From contig JBGCFI010000017.1 of NCBI GenBank assembly GCA_045106855.1, positions 18,134 through 82,133 of the forward strand: DNA of 64,000 bases, written 5' to 3'. Below, in pieces: positions 33,791-41,112 of the stretch. Made by a program: the position numbers and the translations under genes. This DNA is from Granulosicoccus sp045106855. GTDB lineage: Bacteria > Pseudomonadota > Gammaproteobacteria > Granulosicoccales > Granulosicoccaceae. Every line of letters begins with the position of its first letter. Position 1 is the stretch's first letter. Under the pieces are notes generated by a model. It was not told the origin of the DNA and searched no databases. It saw only the letters and a program-made list of their open reading frames with translations.

Positions 33791-34816
33791 TTACTCTTGA
33801 GGGTACACCACAGCCTTTATAAATCCAGGATCCTCATCCGCCTGCTGTTTAAATGCATCCGGGGTTCCATCTAGCTTGAAATGATGTGATACCAGCGAAT
33901 CTACATCGACTTTATTCTGTTCTACCAGATCAATGGCGCGTGGATATACATTACCCATCCTTCGAGAAAATTTCAGCGTTAATCCACGGCGGCGGGCTTC
34001 AGAGGCCTGTATGTTCGTGTATGTATCGCCATCGGGTATTCCAACCATAACAAGTCGCCCACCGATTCTGCTGGTTTTAATCGCGTGGGACAAACCATCA
34101 GGTGAGTTGGTCGCCTCAATAACAAGATGGCAACCAAGACCGGATGTATGATCCAGAACCGCCTGAGCAGTATTACCGACATGGCTTGCACCGAGTTGTT
34201 TTGCCAGGGCTGTACGATGCGGCTGCGGATCGATAGCGATGATTTCACCAACTCCGCTGAGTCGGAGTAACTGTAGAATGCCAAGTCCTATAGGCCCGCA
34301 CCCGATCAACGACACCGTTTCTAACAAACGGGGTCTGGCAAGGTCCATTGCATGAATACAAACACCTAAGGGTTCCAGCATGGCACCCTGATCGGGCGTC
34401 ATGCCTTCAGGTAGGACAAACAGGCTCTCATGGGATACTGCAACTTGATGAGTTAAGGCACCGTTGTAGGGTGGTGCGCCCAAGAACACCACATGGGGAC
34501 ACAAGTTGTGATAACCCTGTGCACACCACTCACAGTCATGACAGGCAGTCGCCGGATCAACAGCAACCAATTGTCCACGAGTTAACCCCAGTGCCTCTAC
34601 ATCGTTGCGCAAACGACCACAGAACTCGTGTCCGGGAACAAAGGGTTGGCGAATAACAGCGCCACCGATACCGCCATCTTTATAATAGTGAAGATCACTG
34701 CCACAGATACCCACGGCAAGCACATCAACCAACACTGAACCTTGCGATACTGTCGGTATTGAAATATCCCCTACCCGGACATCTCGTACACCGTGAATGT
34801 AGGCAGCCATATTCAT
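33791..34816 (-). CDS. Zinc-dependent alcohol dehydrogenase (sorbitol/L-idonate dehydrogenase type)
   Basis: A 341-residue medium-chain dehydrogenase. The catalytic zinc site is in GICGSDLHYY and PGHEFCG; the structural zinc site is CHDCEWCAQGYHNLC. The Rossmann motif is GCGPIGLG (~residue 170), followed by an acidic Asp in IAIDPQ, which favours NAD+. Closest family impression: L-idonate 5-dehydrogenase/sorbitol dehydrogenase. It is last in a minus operon with an SDR and a sugar ABC ATPase; it would oxidise an imported polyol or aldonate. Confidence 0.88.
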   Translation of the reverse strand: MNMAAYIHGVRDVRVGDISIPTVSQGSVLVDVLAVGICGSDLHYYKDGGIGGAVIRQPFVPGHEFCGRLRNDVEALGLTRGQLVAVDPATACHDCEWCAQGYHNLCPHVVFLGAPPYNGALTHQVAVSHESLFVLPEGMTPDQGAMLEPLGVCIHAMDLARPRLLETVSLIGCGPIGLGILQLLRLSGVGEIIAIDPQPHRTALAKQLGASHVGNTAQAVLDHTSGLGCHLVIEATNSPDGLSHAIKTSRIGGRLVMVGIPDGDTYTNIQASEARRRGLTLKFSRRMGNVYPRAIDLVEQNKVDVDSLVSHHFKLDGTPDAFKQQADEDPGFIKAVVYPQE

Positions 34817-34870
34817 CTGGGGAATTTCCGGGGAGTTATCAAGTTCAATAGCATCATATAAGAGAGACTG

Positions 34871-35638
34871 CTATACGGCGGAAAATCCGCCATCGAGCAA
34901 CAACGTTTCTCCGTTAACCAACGCAGAAGCATCAGAAGCCAGATACAACGCCATATCGGCAACTTCTACCTGCTCACCGAAGCGCCCGGAAGGCGTTTTC
35001 GCCAACATTGGTTCACTCTTTTCCTTTGCCCCCCAGACCTCCTTGCCCATATCAGTCAGGATCACAGTGGGGCAAATAGAATTGACCTGAACATTATAGC
35101 GTGCCCATTCACTCATAAGGCCTCGGGTCATGGCATTCATCGCAGCCTTTGATGCCGAGTAAGCCGTGTGCTCTTCCAAACCGATAACGCCTGCCTGCGA
35201 AGACACATTGACGATTTTCCCCCAACGCCGCTCTATCATTCCCGGTGCCAGCAACTGAGCTAACTGGAAGGGCGCCCTGACATTAATCGCCATGGTCATA
35301 TCCCAATCGGCAAGCGTTGCATCAAGTGCCTTATCCACTAGTGCCACCCCTGCATTATTAATCAGAATATCCACCTGAACATCCTCTAGCAGGGAGCTAC
35401 ATAGTCTGTCTATGGCAGCAGGCTCGGATAAATCACACGGCTTGACAAGACAATGACGCCCGAGTTTGCGAACCTGTGCTGCCACCTTTTCAAGTTCATG
35501 CTCATCTCGGGCAACTGCCACTATATCCGCACCGGCATCTGCAAAAACACGGCAAATTTCCGCGCCAATTCCTCGCGATGCGCCGGTGACCAGGGCTGTT
35601 TTTCCTGACAATGAAAACCGATCAACCCAACGACTCAT
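34871..35638 (-). CDS. Short-chain dehydrogenase/reductase (gluconate 5-dehydrogenase-like)
   Basis: A 255-residue classical SDR: TGASRGIGAE cofactor motif, NNAG, catalytic NVSSQAG and YSASK, C-terminal VNGETLLLDGGFSAV. The sequence RFSLSGKTALVTGASRGIGAEICRVFADAGADIVAVARDEHELE resembles gluconate 5-dehydrogenase and polyol dehydrogenases. The ATG at 35638 has a strong GGAGG site 5 nt upstream and is chosen over one 24 bp further out. It works with the adjacent zinc dehydrogenase on the transported carbohydrate. Confidence 0.88.
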   Translation of the reverse strand: MSRWVDRFSLSGKTALVTGASRGIGAEICRVFADAGADIVAVARDEHELEKVAAQVRKLGRHCLVKPCDLSEPAAIDRLCSSLLEDVQVDILINNAGVALVDKALDATLADWDMTMAINVRAPFQLAQLLAPGMIERRWGKIVNVSSQAGVIGLEEHTAYSASKAAMNAMTRGLMSEWARYNVQVNSICPTVILTDMGKEVWGAKEKSEPMLAKTPSGRFGEQVEVADMALYLASDASALVNGETLLLDGGFSAV

Positions 35639-35709
35639 ATATCCTCCAGTACCTTGTGTCACGTGATTGAAGCGATAGCAAACCCACCGCCCCGCCTGTC
35701 AATCACCAT

Positions 35710-36792
35710 CTAGTTATACTGCCGGACTATCTGATCATTGGCATCAAACAAATGCTGACGATCCGACGGTAACTCCAGTCCTACCGTATCCCCAGCCTGA
35801 ATGCTATCCTCGCCATCCGTCTTGATGACAAAATCTGTTAAAGAACTCTCGTGACGGGCATAAACGTAAGCCTCCCCGCCCAGAGTCTCTTTAACTCGCA
35901 CAACAGCATTGATCAATCCAGCACCTGGCGCAGTTACTCGAATATGTTCTGGACGAATGCCCACAGTCGTTACCGAGCGCCCCTGAGAGGATCCGTCTAC
36001 TGGTTGAGGATGGTCACGCAGACGCGCATCAGATAGATACAATCCGCCTTCACGGGTAACAACTGGCATAAAATTCATACCAGGAGAACCAATAAAGTCT
36101 GCAACAAATCGTGTTTTGGGATGATGATAAAGCTCCATCGGGGGTCCCATCTGTTCAACTACTCCTTGATTAAGCACGACAATTTTATCCGCCATCGTCA
36201 TAGCTTCCACCTGATCGTGCGTCACATAGATCATGGTTGATCCCAGCTCCCTGTGTAATGCCTCGAGTTCTATACGCATCTGTATTCTCAGCTTTGCATC
36301 GAGGTTGGACAAAGGTTCATCAAACAGAAACACTTTGGGATCCTTCACTATTGCCCGGCCGATAGCCACACGTTGTCTCTGCCCACCGGAGAGCTGCCCG
36401 GGTTTGCGGTCCATGTAATCCTCAAGCTGCAATATGCGGGCGGCTTCAGCAACGCGACGCCTTCTTTCATCCGCCGCAATGCCGTTGACTTTCATGCCAA
36501 ACTCCATGTTGGCCTGAACACTCATGTGCGGGTACAGCGCATACGATTGGAATACCATGGCAACGTCCCGCTCTGAGGGGGCCGCAGACGAGACATCCTT
36601 GCCGTCTATCTCAATGCTTCCAGCGCTTATGGATTCCAGCCCTGCAATCGAGCGCAACAACGTGGACTTACCACATCCGGATGGCCCCACGAAAACAGCA
36701 AACTCTCCATGTTCGATATCCAGAGAAACCTGTGACAAGGCTTCCGTCTTGCCATACCTCTTGTCTACGTTATTCAGCGATACGTTTGCCAA
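35710..36792 (-). CDS. Carbohydrate ABC transporter ATPase (MsmK/UgpC type)
   Basis: A 360-residue ATPase: Walker A GPSGCGKSTLLRS, signature LSGGQRQRVAIGRAIV, Walker B VFLFDEPLSNLDA, H-loop YVTHDQVEAMT, and a C-terminal regulatory TOBE/MOP domain (~240-360, TVGIRPEHIRVTAPG). It begins a minus operon and is divergent from the binding-protein and permease genes it must serve, so the transporter is encoded by two divergent transcripts. Confidence 0.92.
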   Translation of the reverse strand: MANVSLNNVDKRYGKTEALSQVSLDIEHGEFAVFVGPSGCGKSTLLRSIAGLESISAGSIEIDGKDVSSAAPSERDVAMVFQSYALYPHMSVQANMEFGMKVNGIAADERRRRVAEAARILQLEDYMDRKPGQLSGGQRQRVAIGRAIVKDPKVFLFDEPLSNLDAKLRIQMRIELEALHRELGSTMIYVTHDQVEAMTMADKIVVLNQGVVEQMGPPMELYHHPKTRFVADFIGSPGMNFMPVVTREGGLYLSDARLRDHPQPVDGSSQGRSVTTVGIRPEHIRVTAPGAGLINAVVRVKETLGGEAYVYARHESSLTDFVIKTDGEDSIQAGDTVGLELPSDRQHLFDANDQIVRQYN

Positions 36793-36831
36793 AAGAGTTG
36801 CTCCGGTTTGTGCTCAAGCACAAATTTACTG

Positions 36832-36859
36832 TTGACTTTGACGCTAATTTACATAAGTA
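36832..36859 (+). promoter_or_regulatory. Candidate sigma-70 promoter for the sugar importer operon
   Basis: TTGACT at 36832-36837, a 16-bp spacer and TAAGTA at 36854-36859, ~55 bp before the binding-protein start. The -10 abuts the GTATC/GATAC half-sites. Confidence 0.4.
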
Positions 36860-36881
36860 TCGACAGCGATACAATAGTATC
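36857..36881. promoter_or_regulatory. Three alternating GTATC/GATAC half-sites, candidate operator
   Basis: GTATC (36857), GATAC (36868) and GTATC (36877) form two overlapping inverted repeats in the 122-bp divergent promoter region of the sugar cluster, overlapping the candidate -10. Likely binding site for the SorC-type regulator encoded downstream. Confidence 0.55.
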
Positions 36882-36914
36882 TCTCATAAATTTCTCATAA
36901 CCTGGAGGTTTAAA

Positions 36915-38255
36915 ATGAGTTTTACCACACAGCTGCGTACCACCGCAGTCGCGGCGGCATGCGCCCTTGCCAGCGTTGGTAGCGCTAACGCATGGACATT
37001 GGAAGAGGCAGCAAAACCCTATGCAGGTACGACAGTCGACGTCGTTTTTCTGCTTCGCCCGGGCTACGAGGCAGCAGAAGCGATGTTGCCCGAGTTTGAA
37101 CAGGCAACGGGGATCAACGTCAATATTATCAAGCACCCTTACGAAAATGCCCTTGGCGAACAGGTCCGGGATTTTGTCGCCGGCGGTGATCTCGATGTTG
37201 CTCTGATCGATCTGGTCTGGATCGGCAATTTTGCAGAAAACGGATGGATAGAGCCTGTCAGCAAATTCACCTCCAATGCAGCTATCACTGACCCGGAGCT
37301 GGATATCGATGACTTCTTTCCACTGGTACTCAATGCCTTTGGCGGATGGAACGATACTGTGTACGGTTTACCGTTTGATAACTATTCCGGTTTGTTGTTT
37401 TATAACGAGTGCATGCTGAAGGATGCTGGCTTCGATGGTCCGCCGGAGACCTGGAGCGAACTGAAAGATACCTATGGGCCTGCTTTGACAAAAGATGGAA
37501 AGTACGCCTTTGCGCTGCAATCAAAGCGTAACGAGACTCAATCAGCCGACAGCTTCGCTCGCATGCTTTGGCCCTTCGGGGGATCGTTCCTGGATGCAGA
37601 CTTCCGCTCCAACCTGCTCTCAGAAGAGAGCCAGGCCGGTCTGCAATTTCGTCAGGAACTGATGCAGTATATGCCTGAGGGCATCGTCGCTTACGATCAT
37701 GCCGAAGCGGTAAACGGTCTCGCACAAGGCGACGTCGCCATGCTGACCGAGTGGTCTGCCTTCTACTCCAGCCTGAAAAACCCGGAAACGTCCAAGGTGG
37801 CCGATTGCCTCAAAATTGCTCCTGAACCCAAAGGGCCTGCAGGGCGAAAACCGGCACTGGGCGGCTTCTCTCTAGCTGTTGCATCGCAGGCTGATGACAA
37901 TGAGCAGGCAGCGGCATGGCTATTCATTCAGTGGATCACATCCAAAGCCAATGCAATGGAATATCTGGAAAGAGGTGGTGTACCTGCTCGCCAGTCGGTC
38001 TATGCCGCTGACGGAGTTGCCGAGAAATATGACTTTGTACCTGCTCTGGTCGAAAGCTGGCAGGATGGCGTGCCAGAATTCCGGCCGCGTTTCGCAGAAT
38101 GGCCTGAGATTACTGAGATTGTCCAGGAATGGGGAACGCGTATGATGCTGGGCGAAGTCAGCACAAAAGAAGGTGCGATGGAAATGGGCAATCGTATGGA
38201 AGCCGTGCTTGAAAAAGCAGGTTACTACGATGGATCCAAACCACTTGCTCAATAG
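36915..38255 (+). CDS. Carbohydrate ABC transporter substrate-binding protein
   Basis: A 446-residue exported binding protein (family 1/MalE-like). The signal peptide is MSFTTQLRTTAVAAACALASVGSANA; the mature part shows TVDVVFLLRPGYEAAEAMLPEFEQATGINVNII, DVALIDLVWIGNFAENGWIEPV and YGLPFDNYSGLLFYN. The ATG at 36915 has GGAGG 6 nt upstream; longer forms would read through the promoter. It is followed by a large hairpin and then the two permease genes. The ligand is probably a polyol or sugar acid given the SorC regulator and dehydrogenases. Confidence 0.88.
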   Translation: MSFTTQLRTTAVAAACALASVGSANAWTLEEAAKPYAGTTVDVVFLLRPGYEAAEAMLPEFEQATGINVNIIKHPYENALGEQVRDFVAGGDLDVALIDLVWIGNFAENGWIEPVSKFTSNAAITDPELDIDDFFPLVLNAFGGWNDTVYGLPFDNYSGLLFYNECMLKDAGFDGPPETWSELKDTYGPALTKDGKYAFALQSKRNETQSADSFARMLWPFGGSFLDADFRSNLLSEESQAGLQFRQELMQYMPEGIVAYDHAEAVNGLAQGDVAMLTEWSAFYSSLKNPETSKVADCLKIAPEPKGPAGRKPALGGFSLAVASQADDNEQAAAWLFIQWITSKANAMEYLERGGVPARQSVYAADGVAEKYDFVPALVESWQDGVPEFRPRFAEWPEITEIVQEWGTRMMLGEVSTKEGAMEMGNRMEAVLEKAGYYDGSKPLAQ

Positions 38256-38274
38256 GTAAACGGCTGCTCTGGCT

Positions 38275-38321
38275 CGTCGATACCCGACACAAGGCCATTG
38301 GCCATTGTCGGGTTATCGACG
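38275..38321 (+). repeat. Long nested hairpin between binding-protein and permease genes
   Basis: Outer arms CGTCGAT (38275-38281) and ATCGACG (38315-38321), inner arms CCCGACA (38283-38289) and TGTCGGG (38306-38312), and an apical GGCCATTGGCC. No U-run follows. Such structures stabilise the upstream mRNA and raise binding-protein level. Confidence 0.75.
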
Positions 38322-38388
38322 AACTGGCAATCGTCAGTCATATTAGTCATCGGCACCACCGTTGCCCATCGGGCTTACCAAGACATCT

Positions 38389-39267
38389 ATGTCAGCAACC
38401 ACACGTCGTTCTACCATCCTGGCGTTTCTGGGTCCATCCGTCATAACACTGCTCGTCATCGGGATCGGGCCACTACTTTATGCCGTGTGGACATCGCTTC
38501 ACTATTTCAATCTGACAAAGCTCAAACAGGTTGAATTTATCGGCGCCGAAAATTATGTCACCGTTTTAACAGATTCAGCGTTCTGGGACGCCATAGGCAG
38601 AACCTTTCTGCTGCTAGGAATTTCATTGCCCATTCAGCTTGCCCTGGGTCTGGGCATTGCCCTGCTCCTGCATCAACCAGGCCTGACATTTCTTAAAACA
38701 CTCACCCGCCTCTCACTGGTATTGCCAATGGCAACCACCTATGCCGTCGTTGGCCTGCTCGGTCAGGTTATGTTCAATATCAAGTACGGCGTTGTTAACC
38801 AATTGATAGGCTTTCTGGGCTTTGACGCGGTCAACTGGATTGGTGATCCCACCAACGCATTCATCACCATTATCTTCTGGGATATCTGGCAATGGACGCC
38901 GTTTGTAACTCTGGTACTGCTTGCCGGTCTGACTACCGTACCCTCGGAAATAGAAGAAGCCGCGAAGCTTGAGACAAAACGCTGGACAACTATCCTGCGG
39001 TATATACAACTCCCGTATCTGATCCCGGCATTAACGGCTGTTCTCATACTACGTACGGCTGATACTCTGAAATTGTTTGACATGGTATTCACATTGACAC
39101 GCGGCGGCCCGGGTGCATCGACCGAATTAATATCACTGTTAATTCAGCGGGTGGGATTTCGTGCATTCGACCAGGGCCTTGCCTCAGCTCAGGCCATTAT
39201 CCTGTTACTGGTCACTATTGTCCTTAGCCAACTCTATATCCGACTGTTCTACAAGGAGGTGCGCTGA
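38389..39267 (+). CDS. Carbohydrate ABC transporter permease (MalF/UgpA type)
   Basis: A 292-residue membrane protein with about six hydrophobic segments. The first is RRSTILAFLGPSVITLLVIGIGPLLYAVW. The family EAA loop is seen in EIEEAAKLETKRWTTILRYIQLPYLIPAL. A TTG 27 bp upstream is possible, but ATG at 38389 gives the usual N-terminus. It pairs with the next gene, which it overlaps by 1 bp. Confidence 0.88.
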   Translation: MSATTRRSTILAFLGPSVITLLVIGIGPLLYAVWTSLHYFNLTKLKQVEFIGAENYVTVLTDSAFWDAIGRTFLLLGISLPIQLALGLGIALLLHQPGLTFLKTLTRLSLVLPMATTYAVVGLLGQVMFNIKYGVVNQLIGFLGFDAVNWIGDPTNAFITIIFWDIWQWTPFVTLVLLAGLTTVPSEIEEAAKLETKRWTTILRYIQLPYLIPALTAVLILRTADTLKLFDMVFTLTRGGPGASTELISLLIQRVGFRAFDQGLASAQAIILLLVTIVLSQLYIRLFYKEVR

Positions 39268-40103
39268 TGTCAACCGCTCAACAGGGTGGAACCGGTCATC
39301 GCCTGGGCGCCCAGCTTTTGTTGTTATTGCTGATCATTTTGTTCTGTGTATTTCCTTTCTACTGGATGGTCACCACCAGCTTGAAAACACAAGTACTGGC
39401 GCTGGAGTCCCCCCCGGTTTGGGTATTCGAACCAACGTTTGCAAACTATTCAGAGGTACTTGGCAAGGATGGTGTCGGCAAAACGCTCATCAACTCACTC
39501 ATCGTCGCTGTCAGTACCACTATTCTTGCCGTCCTGCTGGGTTGTCCGGCCGCCTATGCGCTCGCGCGCTTCGAATTCCGAGGCAAGCGGGATCTCTGGT
39601 TCTGGTTCATTACCAATCGCATGGTGTCACCGATCGTGCTGGCATTGCCGTTCTTTCTCCTCGTAAGGCAGATTGGTCTTCTCGATACACACCTTGTGCT
39701 CATCCTGATATACCTTACGTTCAACTTACCTATCGTAATCTGGATATGTACAGATCAGTTCCGGGCGGTACCTTTTGATCTTAATGAAGCGGCGATGCTT
39801 GAAGGCGCTTCGCAGTGGCGCATCTTTCGCTCCATATGCCTGCCATTAGCCATGCCGGGTGTTGCCGTCAGCGCTATTTTTTCGTTTATCTTCTCCTGGA
39901 ACGAATTGATGTATGCACTGGTTCTGACTCGCAATGAGGCAAAAACGGCACCAGCTATGGCCGTCAGCTTCATGGAGGGATACAATCTGCCGTATGGCAA
40001 GATAATGGCCACCTCAACTCTCATTGTCATTCCCGTCGTCGTGTTCGCACTAATCGCTTCAAAACATCTCGTGCGAGGATTGACAATGGGCGCTGTAAAA
40101 TGA
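39267..40103 (+). CDS. Carbohydrate ABC transporter permease (MalG/UgpE type)
   Basis: A 278-residue permease: FCVFPFYWMVTTSLKT near the N-terminus, LINSLIVAVSTTILAVLLGCPAAYALARF, and the EAA loop DLNEAAMLEGASQWRIFRSICLPLAMPG. AAGGAGG precedes the ATG, which overlaps the previous stop by 1 bp. Last transporter component of the plus-strand operon. Confidence 0.9.
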   Translation: MSTAQQGGTGHRLGAQLLLLLLIILFCVFPFYWMVTTSLKTQVLALESPPVWVFEPTFANYSEVLGKDGVGKTLINSLIVAVSTTILAVLLGCPAAYALARFEFRGKRDLWFWFITNRMVSPIVLALPFFLLVRQIGLLDTHLVLILIYLTFNLPIVIWICTDQFRAVPFDLNEAAMLEGASQWRIFRSICLPLAMPGVAVSAIFSFIFSWNELMYALVLTRNEAKTAPAMAVSFMEGYNLPYGKIMATSTLIVIPVVVFALIASKHLVRGLTMGAVK

Positions 40104-40122
40104 CACAACACCGGATTCCCAG

Positions 40123-41088
40123 TTGTCTACTATCAGCACTCATGTTGCCCAGGATAATGAGCGGATGCTTGTCCGCATTGCCTGGGCCTGCGAAATTGAA
40201 GGCCTGACTCAGGCAGAAGCCGCCGAGCGTTTTGGTATTACACGCTTGCGCGTTAATAAAGCGCTGTCCGAGGCTCGCAGCAAAGGAATTGTGCGTATCT
40301 ACATTGATTCGGACTACGCACCCTGCGCCCGGACCGAATACGATCTCAAAGAAAAATATGACCTTGACGATGCGCATGTGGCACCTGTGTTTGATCCACA
40401 CAGCGACATCAAGAATCTTATCGGAAGTTATCTTGGTCAATATCTATCCACCCTACTGACCGACACGGGAGTCAGGACATTCGGCATTGCCTGGGGTAGT
40501 ACGCTCAATGTTGCCATGGAGTATCTTCGCCCCATGAATCGTCCCGATCTGGAAGTCATGTCAGTAATGGGCTGCGTTTCGCGAGCCTCAGATGTCAACA
40601 TTATCGAAAGCGCTCGAGTTCTTGCGAACCTGTGCAATGCACAGAAACGCTACTTCACAGCGCCGCTGTATGCTGACAGCACCAAAAGTCGCAACACCTT
40701 GCTCAAGCAAACTGTTTTCCACGATATGCTTGAACGTATTCGTGCGGTAGACGCTCTCACAATGACGGTAGGCGATGCTTCAGGCCTATCCAGCATGATC
40801 AGAGACGGTCTGCCCAGATCGGTAACGGTGAATGAGCTTGTCGAGGCGGGTGCCGTGGGCGATGTACTGGGTTACTACCTTAACGACAAAGGTCACCGTA
40901 TCAGGCATGCGATCAACGGTTGTGTTGTCGGTATGGAGCTTGAAGATTTACAACATATTCCAAACGTTATTCTTGCCGCTGGTGGAAAGCACAAAGAAAA
41001 AATCATCAATGCATTGCTTAGGCGCAAAGTCGTTAACACGCTTGTCACAGATCAGATTACGGCCAACGCTCTACTCAAACAACACTAA
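40123..41088 (+). CDS. SorC/DeoR-type sugar-binding transcriptional regulator
   Basis: A 321-residue regulator. N-terminal helix-turn-helix (~15-50, RIAWACEIEGLTQAEAAERFGITRLRVNKALSEARSKG) and a large sugar-phosphate-binding domain (~60-320; IGSYLGQYLSTLL, AWGSTLNVAMEYL, AAGGKHKEKIINALLRRKVVNTLVTDQITANALL). Start TTG at 40123 keeps the residues before the HTH; an ATG at 40165 would cut into it. It lies 19 bp after the permease gene. SorC-family proteins commonly control polyol or sugar-acid operons. The GTATC half-sites at 36857-36881 are a plausible target. Confidence 0.88.
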   Translation: MSTISTHVAQDNERMLVRIAWACEIEGLTQAEAAERFGITRLRVNKALSEARSKGIVRIYIDSDYAPCARTEYDLKEKYDLDDAHVAPVFDPHSDIKNLIGSYLGQYLSTLLTDTGVRTFGIAWGSTLNVAMEYLRPMNRPDLEVMSVMGCVSRASDVNIIESARVLANLCNAQKRYFTAPLYADSTKSRNTLLKQTVFHDMLERIRAVDALTMTVGDASGLSSMIRDGLPRSVTVNELVEAGAVGDVLGYYLNDKGHRIRHAINGCVVGMELEDLQHIPNVILAAGGKHKEKIINALLRRKVVNTLVTDQITANALLKQH

Positions 41089-41112
41089 TAAAAGCCCAGC
41101 CTTAAAATTAAT

